Shown in pieces: positions 22,829 through 34,403 of a stretch of 64,000 bases of DNA. Source of the stretch: Lepiota brunneoincarnata (lineage: Eukaryota; Basidiomycota; Agaricomycetes; Agaricales; Agaricaceae). A program made the translations under genes and the position numbers. Numbering within the stretch: the stretch's first letter is position 1; each line of letters starts with the position of its first letter. Location of the stretch: contig JAEBUN010000004.1 in the NCBI GenBank assembly GCA_023014365.1, forward strand, positions 1,302,001 to 1,366,000. The letters run 5' to 3'. Below the pieces are notes generated by a model, which ran no database searches, was not told the origin of the DNA, and worked only from the letters and a program-made list of their open reading frames with translations.

Positions 22829-24229
22829 ATGTCCCACTCGTCATTGTCCCATGGCCAGAGCATCAGAATCGCACACAAACGTCCGCCCCCACACAACACC
22901 CCTGTCGTGACCTCTCCTCGTACGTTGCTCTCTCCCTCTCCTCATCGTTCAGCACAGCATTCACCCAATCCTAGCCTGGGCCCGCGACGAGCCTCCGTCT
23001 CCTACTGCGGCCCCCAACTTTTCTAGCAACACCAGCAACACCACCAGCAACATCACCCGTCCCTCCGACGCCGCATCCTCTCACACTCTTCCCTCCAAGG
23101 ACGACTCTCGCTGGTGGTCCTTTACTCGCACCTACCTCTCTGAGCGTCGTGCCCTCAGAGACTTCCTCCCTACCTCTGCCAGCCTCCAGGGCCCCGCCTT
23201 CTACCGTCGCACGGACAGAGAAAAAGGGAAGGAAAGGGAAAAGGATCCAGAGGCACTCCGCCCCCGCCCCAGTATCGATCGCCTCTCCATCCCACTCCCC
23301 GATCCAGCCCTTCCTTTCACTAAGTACCAGGCAAACTCTCCCGGCTGGGACACTCCCTGGACCTCCCGCCAGAATGCACAGGGCCCTCTCCGCAGACGAG
23401 ATACAGAAGGCTCCTACTTCGCCCAGGACCCCGCCCCAGATGACCAACAGCTCACCGTCTGGCAACTCCGCAGGAAAACGATCCGCAGATTTATCCTTAG
23501 CAATCCCTATGTCCCTATCGTACGTCCATTTCACCCCCTCCCCCTCACAGATGTTTTCTCCCCTCTTACTTTTCCCTAGCTCTTCCGTGTCATAAACATT
23601 GCATTTACGACGGCTGCCCTCGGTATCGCAATTCGTATACGTAACATGGAGACAGCTAATAACGCCATGGGTGCTGTCGGCAGCTCTCCGTATGTCCGCC
23701 CTTTAGTTTTTTTAGTGTTGTTCTCACCAGACATACACCAGGACCGTGGTCATCATATTCGCCCCTCTCACACTCCTCCATGTCATGGCTGCTATCTATG
23801 TATGTGTCATCCCCCCCCCCCCCCCCCCCCCCACTGCCTCCTCACCTTCCGCTCATCCCCTACCAGCTTGAATATTTCGGTCGCCCTGTCGGCCTTTGGC
23901 AGACTTCGGGAAAACTCGCCCATACACTATCAGAAGTCCTCTTCATCTGTGCTTGGTCCGCAGCCCTATCTCTTTCCTTTGACAATTTCTTTACCTCCCT
24001 CATTCCCTGTGCATCCCCATCGAGCATCTCCTGGTACAACGAAATAGATCGGCCTCCCAGCAACCTTCCCAACTTCGAAGGAAGCATCGGCGATCGGATA
24101 TGCGACAATCAACTCGTTCTCATCTGCTTGGTTGGCATCGGTCTCATCGCCTATTGTAGCAACCTGGTTATCAGCCTCTTTCGCATATTCGAGAAAGTCA
24201 AATACCAGCCGCCGCAGCAACGTCATTAG
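22829..24229 (+). CDS. SRF1-like membrane protein (regulator of phospholipase D family)
   Basis: In yeast, SRF1 binds and regulates phospholipase D Spo14. Here a long, Ser/Pro-rich N-terminal part contains WWSFTRTYLSERRALRDFLP and the motif SPGWDTPW. After LTVWQLRRKTIRRFILSNPY come four hydrophobic segments: LFRVINIAFTTAALGIAIRI, VVIIFAPLTLLHVMAAIYLE, LSEVLFICAWSAALSLSFDN and LVLICLVGIGLIAYCSNLVI. Five exons join in frame. The start at 22829 is followed by a 55-base intron at the first GTACGT. The fourth intron contains a run of 22 Cs. The family call rests on the topology and the GWDTPW motif. Confidence 0.7.
23811..23832. repeat. Run of 22 C
   Basis: A homopolymer inside an intron of the SRF1-like gene, between its GTATGT donor and its acceptor. 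It is prone to length error in sequencing and to slippage. Confidence 0.9.
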
Positions 24230-24401
24230 CGGATACGTTCATATATCCCTCAATTCTGTCTCACACTCATTTGGATCCCTCTCTCACTATGTATCAGTAG
24301 AAGATGCTGTACTTTTTATTTACTTATACTATATTATCAATAATCTACGCGGCCATCATATCTTTCGCACGCTAGTGGGCATACCGTATGCCACTAGATG
24401 C

Positions 24402-26029
24402 ATGTCACCGTCCACTGACTCTGCTTTATACGAAATGGAGGCGTTGGGCGACTCCTCAGCTGCTTCGCATCGCGGGACAAAGCCACCTGCTCTAGTTGTC
24501 TCAGGACCGTTGAACAGGAAAGACTATGCCATTGGCATTGTCCTACTCCTCATGGTCGTACTGCTCTGGACGACTTCGAATTTTGTTACACAGGTGAGCT
24601 CACTCTACGGCATACAACGGATTATTGCTATAACCAAGTCGCAGAATTTATTTGTCAATGGATATGAGAAACCGTTTTTGTAAGTCTCGGTCACTCTTGG
24701 TGACGACAAAGCCTCGTTGATCCTTGTCTCCCCGACGATGACAGAGTCACATACCTCAATACCAGCGCATTTGCATTCTACCTAATACCCTTTTGTCTCC
24801 GACAATTCCGACGGAAGGGGACTGATAAGCAAAATAGGAATATTGCTGTAGGCAAGGGGACAGGTGGGTAAGGCATGCCTCATCTCGGGCGCCAGAGCCA
24901 CCATTGATACATAATCAACAGGTCAGCCGAAGAATATCAGCCTCTTGCAGCTTCGGAAATCATAGAAGAGTCGAACAGTGAGGAGGAAGAGGGTTCAGGC
25001 CCAGTGCCGTCCAGGAAAGAGGAAGAAGAGGAACTACCGCCTTTGACAATACGACAGACTGCCGAGTTGGCATTTGCATTTTGCTTGCTGTGGTTCGTCG
25101 CAAATTGGACTGTGAATGCGTCATTGGATTATACGACGGTTGCGAGCGCCACTATCTTGGCTAGCACAAGCGGTAAGCTAGGGTCGTCAACTCCGCCTTG
25201 AATAGTTGTTTGATCACGACTTTCAGGCTTCTTCACTCTTGCAATTGGCCGGATATTCAAAGTTGAGAAACTCACGTTGCTCAAGATTGCAGCTGTCTTC
25301 ATCAGGTGCGCTCCTCGCCCACGGCCACAACTCCCAATTCAATACAATCCATAGCTTCGTAGGCGTTCTCCTTGTTTCCCTGTCCGACTCTTCCCAGTCC
25401 AAGAACCCAGGACAGACCCCCCGTCCAGCCTCAGGGACATTTACTACTTTCGAGCGTGCCTCACGCCCCCTCCTTGGTGATGTTCTCGCAATCTTCTCTG
25501 CGCTCTTCTACACCCTTTATGTCACTCTGCTCAAAGTCCGCGTCAAGAAAGAGTCACGCATGGATGTGCAGCTGTTTTTTGGCTTTGTGGGATTGCTTAA
25601 TATATTCCTGTGCTGGCCCATTGGCCTCGTCCTGCATTGGACGGGTGTGGAGAAAATCGAGCCGCCGAGTAGTGCACCAGAGCGGTATGCTATTATCGTG
25701 AATGTGAGTTCTCTGCTTTTTTCGACCCCGAGCGTCAGATTGGATTTGACACTGAGATGGATGGGCAGATGGCAATTACACTGTTAAGTGACTACCTCTA
25801 CGTCCTCGCTATGCTCAGAACTACCCCGTTGGTAGCCACAGTTGGAATTAGTCTTACGATCCCGGTTGCTGTGCTTGGCGATTTTATACTAAGTGTGCCA
25901 GTGCGAGTGCAGGTGATGGTCGGGGCTGTGCTGGTGTTGGTCAGCTTTGTTGCTATTGGCACCGACAATTCTAATACTGAGCAAGTGGAGGTCGTTCAGA
26001 CAAGGCCTGTAGAGGGTAGAAACCGTTGA
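24402..26029 (+). CDS. SLC35F-type transporter (drug/metabolite transporter superfamily)
   Basis: A multi-pass membrane protein resembling SLC35F5 and the yeast vacuolar member THI74; the substrate is unknown. It starts MSPSTDSALYEMEALGDSS. The first helix is AIGIVLLLMVVLLWTTSNFV, followed by YLNTSAFAFYLIPFCLRQFR, an acidic loop, AELAFAFCLLWFVANWTVNA, SLDYTTVASATILASTSGFF, VGVLLVSLSD, LLGDVLAIFSALFYTLYVTL, VQLFFGFVGLLNIFLCWPIG and a final block ending VMVGAVLVLVSFVAIG. About ten helices are present. All introns are in frame. The next gene, SLX9, is 85 bases downstream on the same strand. Confidence 0.85.
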
Positions 26030-26114
26030 TTGATGATTATCTGCCATAGTAATATGTAATGTCTATCTTGAGTGTCACGGCTGTTTACAAAGTCACATCT
26101 TGGCTTCAGCCTCC

Positions 26115-27062
26115 ATGGCAAGTCATTCCAGTCCACACCTATAGCATGATCCTCACCAGTGCTCCCGGTTGACCACAGCCCAAAGAACGTCGTTCACGAC
26201 TATCCTCCGCTCACGAACCCCCAGTCCAACTCCATAAACGGACTTTTGCTGTCCAGGACAGCGCAGCTGAATATGTACAGATCGGCGCCGCTGCAGAGAT
26301 ATCGGTAAGTATGTAACCACTCCTGCAGCTACGACCACAAAAAAACTACAGCCAATATGCTCAGGGGAATGAAATCTTGGCAACTCTCGAAGCATCCGAA
26401 GGAGCACACGAAATGTTAACTAAAAAAGAAAAACAGGCGCTGAAGCGAGAAGCATTCCTGCAAAGTCGGCGATGGGATTCTTTCCCTCTCTCCTAGTGCA
26501 CACAATCACAGCCGTTACTGATACTTGGTACAGAACTCGGTGCTCTCGAACCCCCATATTCTAAATCCCATGCCCGACGGGTGAAACGCAAAGCAAAGGA
26601 ACAGCTGGCTGGAAGTGGGTTGGCTGATATCCAAGCCATCTTGTCGACCATTGTTGATGATACACCGAGGGATGATGCTGATGAAGCCCAGCGCAAGGAG
26701 GAGAGTGCGGAGCCGAGAAGGGACACTAGGTGCATGATGGAAGATGATCAGCACCCTAGACCGAAATTGCGCATGAGGCAAGGAAAAATTGGTGAGGGAA
26801 AAAGTACGCCACTATCCAAGAACCAGCGGAAACGAGTTCTGTACGTTCTCCTTCCTTCCCCTGCTTGTCCCTCGGAGTGTGAAACACAGCAAACTAACGG
26901 TGGTTGAATTTCTCATTCTCGTTCTTCTCGCCCCTCTTCAGGACGGTGGAACGGCTCCGCCAACCCCTCATACAGTCTAATCCAGATTTTGCCAAGAACC
27001 CGTTCCAAACCATTCGTACCCACGCCCAAAATACCTTGATAAAGCATCAGGCACCTAACTAG
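26115..27062 (+). CDS. SLX9: Ribosome biogenesis protein SLX9
   Basis: Acts in 40S pre-ribosome maturation and export. Exon 1 is only the start codon: ATG (26115-26117) followed by a GC-AG intron (26118-26178, donor ATG|GCAAGT). Then PKERRSRLSSAHEPPVQLHK, NEILATLEASEGAHEMLTKK, EKQALKREAFLQ, PYSKSHARRVKRKAKEQLAG, LSKNQRKRVL and the family C-terminus NPFQTIRTHAQNTLIKH. All downstream junctions keep the frame. No GT donor near the start would give MPKERR, which supports the GC donor. The region upstream of 26115 is only 85 bases from the transporter stop. Confidence 0.85.
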
Positions 27063-27367
27063 AAGTAAACCTATGCTTGATTAGCATCACGGTTTCATTT
27101 CCCTTGAAGCAAAATAGGACACTGCTCCGTCCAGACGAAAATAAGTGCATTAAGCCAATCAAGTAGTACAGATACGAGGTATACAAAGAAAACCAAAACA
27201 AGCTGGTACAGTGCGATCCATCCATCCGTCCTAAAACATATATCGTCTATGTACCCGATCAGGACCACCTCGTGTCTCTAGAAGCAGCCTACAAAACCAA
27301 TCAGTGATGTCGAAAGCCGAAAGTGTTGACGATAATCATTATCATGATGATGTGATAAAACCCTAGT
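27063..27367. other. Convergent intergenic region after SLX9
   Basis: 305 bases between two convergent genes. Nothing was recognised. Confidence 0.4.
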
Positions 27368-29813
27368 TCAATCATCCCCAGCGCTCATCCCGGCACTCCA
27401 CACCGTGCTCCCGCTACCCCCAGCACTTCGTCTACTCCTCCGCCCTTGTCGCGGCACAACTTCGGTAAAACCACTGCTGCCTCCCTTTGCCAACTCGGCA
27501 CTTAAATTCCGCTCGTGAATGTCCAAAACAGCCAGCGAGTTCTCTGCCTCAGCGCGCTCCAACGCTTCTTGAGTCAAACTTGCCGACGCGGTTATTCCGA
27601 GGCCAATCCCTGAGTCTGTAACATGACTCATGGCTGGAGTGGAATGCACTGATGCGCTATCAGAACCGCTTGTATTACCCCGCATTCCAAAGAATGAGAA
27701 TCGTCGATTGTTTGTGGCGGTAGCTGGACTGTCCGAGTGGGAGCGCTCCATAGTAACGGATGGGGAAACTGGAGCTGGGGAATGAGGCGCGGGCTGGATT
27801 CCCATGAGTTTCATTGTCGCATTGAGACGTTCACGCTCTTTGCGGTCCTCTTCGTCCTCCTCGGTATCTAGTTTACGAGCACCCGCTAGAGTTGTCGAAC
27901 CGGGTTTCAAGGTTAATGGCCGGAGGTTCAGGTCGGGTTTCTTTTCAGTTGCATTGTTAAATAACGAAAAGCCTCTCCAGTCAAATGAAAGAGATCGACG
28001 ATTTGCTTTCATGCTGGGTGCAACCGACCGAACCGGTGAATGTGAAGCAGCAGGATCAGGCGATGGAAAATGAGAATCGATGGTGGGGGGGGAGGTTATG
28101 GATGGTCCTCGACCAGCAAAAAGTGACTGAGGTCGAGGTTTGGGCGGAGGAGCGGGGGATTGCTTGGAAGCCGGAGCCTGGAAGCTCGGTGCTGACGGGG
28201 TTTGAGGCGTCTTGTCATAGTCAGCAGCCAAGACATGCTCGAAACCCTCCTGGGCAATAATACGATCAATGATTTTGGAGGCATAAAGGGACAGCGCTTT
28301 GTTCGCATCTTTGAGAGACTTGATCTCAGAACGCATGGTCTCCATTTCCGCGGAGACGGTGAGGTCCAAGTGCCCATTGTCGGAACCGGAAACTTTGCGA
28401 CCATCTGATCCTTTCTTGCTACGTCGCCCCTTGCCATTGTATATGCCCTGGTCTTCGGTAGTAGCGCCTTCAAGAATGTCCTTGTTTTCTGCCCGACCAA
28501 GCTCTGCGGCGAGGTCCAGCCCCGGGCCGGTAATGGGGAGATCGGCAAGAGATTCACCTCGTGTTTCATGGGTTGAGTTAGTGCGTTTACGACCTTGTCG
28601 ACTGGGCTGCCGGGAGAAGCGGGGCTTCTCAAGTTCTTCGTCGACACTGATGCCATCTCCGACTTGGGCTTCAGTGCCTTCACCTTCTTCGTCGACTCTG
28701 TCAAGAGTGCTGCGTCCGATGCTGCGTAAGCTTCCGACGTCAGTGTGCTCAACGTTGTCATCAGCCTCTTCGCCTTCATCTTCGTCTTCGCTAGTCGTAT
28801 TACTAGTACCGACCTGCCTCATCAGATCGAACTGCCCATTAAGGGTCCTCTCGCGTAGCAGAATCATGTAGCTTTCGTTTTCTTCCTGAAGCTCATTATT
28901 GACTCGCTTAAGGTCCATAAGTTGCGATTGGAGGAGAACCAGGGTGCTTTGGAGGGATGAATATGATGTCGACAATGTAGAAAGTTCGAGCTTGAGTGCA
29001 GTCATTTCGGCTGGTTCGTTCTCGGGGTCGTTAAGATCTTGTTTCACGACTGGCGATTTGGGGGCTGGTTTGGACTCTGTCTCCACTACTTCAACCTCGT
29101 CGTAATCTGGCTCAGGGAATTGTTTGGCCACCTCTTCTGCCCGCTTGAGAGCCTCACTGATAGACTGTATCCGTGATTTGAGGTGCTGTTCATTATCATA
29201 GAAGGCTTGTCGTTCAGCCTCGAATGTTGTGGTCTGTTCAGGGGACATGAAGCTGAGCGGGGGAGCCACAGCAAGTGGTAACCGACCTGTTCGTTGTATC
29301 TCCTCTGTAGATCCCGCTTCTCCTTCTCTAGCTCGCGAACTTGGGTTCTAAGTTTCTCCGCAATATCGATACGCTGCGCTAACTCGGCCTCAGACCTGGA
29401 CTGCTCGGTGTAAAGGTCGTTCAGCCGTGTTTCCGTAGCATGTAGAGCAGAAGTCAAATTCTCGACTTCGCTTGTTAGAGATGCGATAGCGTGGCCCTTG
29501 TCCTGCAGCTGAATCAGAAGCTGGTGCAGGGGCGGTAAGTTGAAGTAGGCTTGAATGAAGAACTAATGATTACCTGCTCCTTCTGATCCGTCTCCTGCTT
29601 CAGAGAAGTGAGAAGAGCTTCACGAGCATCATCGTTAAGTGGCGGTGTCTTGGTGGTAGAGGGACGTCGAGTAACGCTAGAGTTGAGAGAAGAGGCCACG
29701 CGAGGCGAAACAGCGGAGCGTGCAGTGGCACCCCTAGCAATGGAGGTCGTTGGTGTAGGCGAGGCTGAAGGAGGTCTGCGATGAGGGGCTGCCTTTGCGG
29801 AGGCGGTGGCCAT
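27368..29813 (-). CDS. Conserved fungal coiled-coil protein of unknown function
   Basis: About 780 residues. A basic Ser/Thr/Pro N-terminus (SVTRRPSTTKTPPLNDDARE) leads into a long coiled coil (TRLNDLYTEQSRSEAELAQR through LQSTLVLLQSQLMDLKRVNN). An acidic stretch (TTSEDEDEGEEADDN) follows, then a second helical block (MRSEIKSLKDANKALSLYAS) and disordered sequence with the patches LSFDWRGFSLFNN and NNRRFSFFGMRGN. It ends RSAGGSGSTVWSAGMSAGDD. Similar proteins have been labelled M protein repeat proteins in other fungi. Three exons join in frame. A role at the cytoskeleton or cell cortex is possible but unproven. The start lies 136 bases from the divergent XRCC2 gene. Confidence 0.7.
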
Positions 29814-29949
29814 TGAGTTATGGAGCAGTGATGACCCAGGTGGCCAGCAAAGAGGTTGAGGATTTTGATTTTAGTGCAGAGTCTGTCCGGTTGCCATGCT
29901 TGTTGCCAGTTTCAGCTGTCTTGATCGACACCACCAACACGTTCCCATC

Positions 29950-30994
29950 ATGCTATCCGCTGCCCGCGAAATACAAGGACACACCCTCTCCGAGGTCTTG
30001 TGCTGTTTTGCTCAATCTCCATGTACTAACAACCGTACGTAGCTGCTAACTTGCGTTCTACGTGAGAGTAAGTCAAAGTAGTCGGACAAACGAACCAAAC
30101 TATTGACAACCCCAGCTTCACCCCTTGGGTCCACTCTCGTCCCTGCGTTGGATGCGTATCTCCTTCCCGGAGCTGTGGCATCCTGCAAACGCGGCGATAT
30201 TATTCAAGTGCAAGGGCCCGCCGCCTCGGGAAAAACTCACTTCTTGTACTACATGCTCATCACCTGCATCCTTCCCCCCTCGTACTCGTTTGTCAAGCTG
30301 CACGGCTGGGGCAAGGCTGCAGTGCTTCTCGACAATGATCTCAAGTTCGATGTGCAAAGATTTCGTCAACTCTTATCTTCGCGTCTTCGTCGACTTCTAC
30401 CCCTGGACGCACCCGCAGTCGAGGCTATCACGACCAACAGCCTGGAACTTCTCCACATCTTCCGACCTAATAATTCGCATCAGCTTGCTACTACTGTTCA
30501 GCACCTACCGATGTATCTTGCTACCAATCTACCGGAAGCAGATCTAGGTGTTCTCGCTGTTGACTCAATCAGCACTTTCTATTGGCCCGAGCGGTACATG
30601 CTTGAGGAACTTCGTTCTGGTACCTCCCGTCGTACCTCTTCACGTTCTCAGACACCTCTTAAACACGTCCTTGCGTCAATCCGGTCATTCGGTCAATCTC
30701 ATGGGCCACTTATCCTCTTGTCGAGTTGGGATTTAAATCCGATCCCGGGATTAGGAAAACGAACAGCGCTCCGACACATCGATGCTTACATCACGCCCCG
30801 AGATCGGTAAACCTGTGCTCCAACTGCTATCTATCACGCATTACATCTCCCTTGCCCCTCCCAGCAGGATTTCCGGTACTTCCCAGTCCACAAACAGTTC
30901 TAGTTTCCTATCGGGGACAGTTCGTACCCCTGGTAATTCTCAAAGCACACACTTTACCCTTCACATCACCCAAGATGACATACTCGCATCATGA
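29950..30994 (+). CDS. XRCC2: RAD51 paralog XRCC2
   Basis: Acts in homologous recombination as a RAD51 mediator. After MLSAAREIQGHTLSEVL and one intron comes GDIIQVQGPAASGKTHFLYY, whose Walker A is GPAASGKT. Then LDNDLKFDVQRFRQLL and the Walker B-like LGVLAVDSISTFYWPERYML, closely matching XRCC2. Another intron follows DAYITPRDR, and the C-terminus reads HFTLHITQDDILAS. An in-frame ATG at 29896 would add 18 residues; the later one better fits what I recall of the family. All junctions are in frame. XRCC2 is lost in many ascomycete yeasts but kept in basidiomycetes. Confidence 0.85.
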
Positions 30995-31454
30995 GTCTTG
31001 TCTTCCACGACTGCCCAATGAAATTTGATGGATGGGTTCTCACCAGGGTAGGGACGCTGTCGGTTATTTATTTTTATAGCTTCCCCAACAACATTATGCA
31101 GCCGTGAATACATTTACGGCTCTGTCCCGGAGGATCTTCAGCAACTATTCTTGAGAGCTACGCAGGTTATACTCCGTGTCGTGCCTACGGACTGGAAATT
31201 CAATTTGCTCCAGAGATACCCAAACGTAGGGCTGAGTATATTCTCTATGAATGCTGAGTAATTGCTAAATGCATAAGAGGGTCGACGTAAGATAAATAAT
31301 CTACACTAGTGCTTGCTATCTAGGGTGATTGCTTGTATAAAAATAAATACTAAGGCTACATGTGTGTTATGGGCGAATTAGAATAAAATACAGTAGGAAA
31401 TTAAGAGGGAAGTAAGATGGATCTAGCATAAAATTAGGTGGTGATAAAGATAAT
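30995..31454. other. Convergent intergenic region after XRCC2
   Basis: 460 bases, AT-rich toward 31300-31454. No gene or repeat was recognised. Confidence 0.4.
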
Positions 31455-33270
31455 TCAGGCAACAACACCAAAGATCTGATCAATTCGTGTCATGAAGGCC
31501 TCCTCGACGGCCTTCCTGCGGATGTTGCCTTTTGTGGCGGTTCTCGGTAGTGTCTGTGGAGGAACAACGACAATCATGTTGGGTGAGGTGATTTGTTCGT
31601 GAAGATATCGCCGCGAGTGGAATTGGCGAGTCTTGCGAATGATTTCCTTTTTCAGTTTGTCATGGTCCATGTCCACCGCAGGTTCGATGAACATCACAGG
31701 TGATGGTCGTCCAGAACCGACGACAATGCACTCCTTGATGAGAGCGCTGCACGTCGCACGCGCATTGTCTTCAATCGCCCTGCGCAACTAATCAACATCC
31801 CAACATTTCTGCATGGTGGAAGACCAACTTACTTAGTGTCGCATCGAAGACTGTTCTCGGATTTGATCCAGTCATCGTCCCTGCCCCGGAACACATATGA
31901 GCCAGGGGCGACTTCTTGGAATAAATCCCCGGTATGGAAATCGCCGTCTGCATGTCTCAGGGAAGAGTCAGGACAGTCGCCTGAGCTCCTGAGAATGATA
32001 AGCTCCAGTAGGCGTGCTGACGACTGGTGACTGGCGTCGGTTGACGATTCAGCGATGGGTCGGAATTCATACTGCATGCCAGCTAGAGGCCTGAGAAGGG
32101 GGGCGTCCCGTCCTTCTCCGCCAACCGAAAGAAGCATAGCACCGCACTCCGTGCTGCCGAATGTGTTCTGTTGTCGAGCTCTTTAAGCGGCCATCGAATC
32201 GCTTAGCGGAGAAAAAACACCTACCCTTAGTTTGATACCATTTTTATAAGCCCACTCTTCTTCGTCACGAGGTAATGGAAGCCCACTGTAAAGGACCTCG
32301 TCCAATCCAACCAATTCAGAGAGCAGGTTCTTGTCTGTCCGGGACTTGCGGAGGTGATTCGCCAAAAATGCTGCGAACTGGTTCAGGCGATTAAGACCAC
32401 ATCGGTTGATCATATCTAGCAACTCCTCTGAGGAGAATGCAATAGTAGTAGGTTGAATGGTGCAGGATCCATGTTGCAGGCTGCCCAGAAGCACTGGAAA
32501 TTGGTTAGAGTGCGATCGGACTGGGGATCTGTGCTTGACGTACTGAAACTCTGGCCGATATGACACATGCTACCCATCCAGACAGTAACATCCTGGCGGT
32601 TCATGTTTTCGGGTTTACTGAGTTGATTGGACTTTGTCACGGCGGCATTTATCCAGCGGTAAGTGCAAGGTACGAGTTTGGGACTTCCCGACGTCGAGCC
32701 GCTTGTGTGGAAAATAAATGCAACATCCTGCTCGGTGACGGGTAGGAGGGGTGAGAGGGGTGATTGAGAGTCCGGGACATGTTCAGAGGCGACGGCCAGG
32801 TGGGCAGGAACGGGGCATTCCCTTAGACTCGACTCGAAGGCCGACTCATAGACGAGGGCCTTGGCATTGGCTCTCTCGAGCAGCTCATAAATGACTTGGG
32901 GGCTGGGAAGGCGAAGGCTGAACAGTTGGGGGATGTATCCAGCTCTCGAGAGGCCATATATATGGAGGACATCTGTATAGGTGAATCCTCCGATCCTTTC
33001 AGGTACATAAGCACTGGAGCCCACAGATAGACGTTGAGGAGCAGACATACCAGACTCCAACAACAGATCGTGGTGTTACGCCGTCTTTGAGAAGTTTGGC
33101 TTGCCAGAAGGTTGCGAATCTCTCAACATCTCGTTGGAACTGGCGGTAGGATATTGACCGCCATGAGTCGACTTTGCCGGTTTTCTGGTCCACAACAGGG
33201 ACCTGGAAGGCGGCGAGCTGGGAGTATTTGGAAGAACCGATTTTGAGAACTGCTAGATGAGAGAGGACCA
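31455..33270 (-). CDS. Stand-alone adenylate-forming enzyme (ANL superfamily)
   Basis: Predicted to activate a carboxylic acid as its acyl-AMP. The protein starts MVLSHLAVLKIGSSKYSQLA. The adenylation core is clear: FIFHTSGSTSGSPKLVP (phosphate-binding loop), NTFGSTECG, HTGDLFQEVAPGSYVFRGRD and, near the end, LPRTATKGNIRRKAVEEA with the family lysine. It resembles the first domain of fungal adenylate-forming reductases. The gene stops right after that domain, with no carrier or reductase domain. Five exons join in frame. The length of about 550 residues is complete for a single A domain. Whether the product is passed to CoA or to a partner protein cannot be told. Confidence 0.8.
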
Positions 33271-34403
33271 TGAGCGGTGTGGTTGGGTGTTATGTTGCGA
33301 GTCTTCTACATGATGATGATGAGGTCTTATATACCGGGTACTCTAAGACGTCGGGACGTAGCAATGAACCGGTCCACCTGGCAAACGGAGAAGCCTCTAA
33401 CGGAACGGATGGCGGTCAGCATAATGATTTTTGGCAACGTTTCGGACAGCCTCTTGCCGCGTTGAAACAGGCGCTGGGGATAACAGATCTTATGCGATGA
33501 TGTATATCTCACTGAGGACGGGAATAGGCGAAAAGCCAATGATGGATCAGGGAACAAGGGACCGCAAGGGCCAAACATAAAGCGATGTTGTTGGGGAAAT
33601 AGCTTAGACGAAGCACTGTGGCACTGCTGCTCAGGATTCAAGCGGTGGGCGCGGCTACTGAATGGCAAGACATACTGTATCAGGAACTCCCATCACTCCG
33701 CTCGGGACGGAAAGCTCTGTCCTTTCTGTTAGTAATTGTTTTTTTTACCAAGCACAGATCTGTATTTAGCTGCTAAGAACTGTACCTTCTTACTGCGATT
33801 TGCATGGAACCAACGGGGAGAGATGTATTTTCAGTTTGGGATTACAAGGACACGCAATATCATGCGGCATCGGCGTATAGAATGGCCGATCCGCGGCTCA
33901 GCAGGAGGGAGTCTCCCCATAAGAATATGACCGTAGGATCAAAGAGTTAGACAAAGTAGATATCAAATGAGGTCGCTCGACTTCTGAAAGTACAAGCCCA
34001 ATGATGCAATCTGGCGATATGGTCAGATGGGTGCGCAAGCTGCATCGGTAGAGTCGAGTCGAGTAAGTCTGGCAGTGAGCTTACCCTGTCCCGGTTGTGA
34101 GCGCTTGAACGTGGTCTCACCGTATCACGTGAGATGCCCGTCACTCCTGAATGTCACGTGGTGCTTTGGTCACGGAGTACGGGAAAAAAGGGAAGAGACA
34201 GAACAAATCCTTCAAGAGTGCATTAACTACCACGGATCCTCAGACAGCGCGCATATGCAGCATTTTCTGTTGTGAATTAGCTACATTGCACCTGTGGGAC
34301 GCGTATGTCGTTTTACCCAACCCTTCATCGTCCAACTACGCTCAAGCTAGGACTAAAGACCACAGGATAATCTATCACAGCCTGGACGCCAGCTAGTCTG
34401 TTC
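33271..34403. other. Divergent intergenic region between the ANL and PPR genes
   Basis: 1.1 kb with no recognised gene. Small open frames on both strands lack any motif. It contains the TATA box listed separately for the ANL gene. Confidence 0.45.
33327..33333 (-). promoter_or_regulatory. Candidate TATA box of the ANL-enzyme gene
   Basis: On the minus strand this reads TATATAA, about 57 bases upstream of the ATG at 33270. It is a perfect TATA consensus at a plausible distance. Confidence 0.5.

Noticed and set aside
27804..28871. Several 60-230 codon frames on both strands
   Set aside because: Shadows of the coiled-coil gene at 27368-29813, which has low-complexity Ser/Glu codons that keep other frames open.
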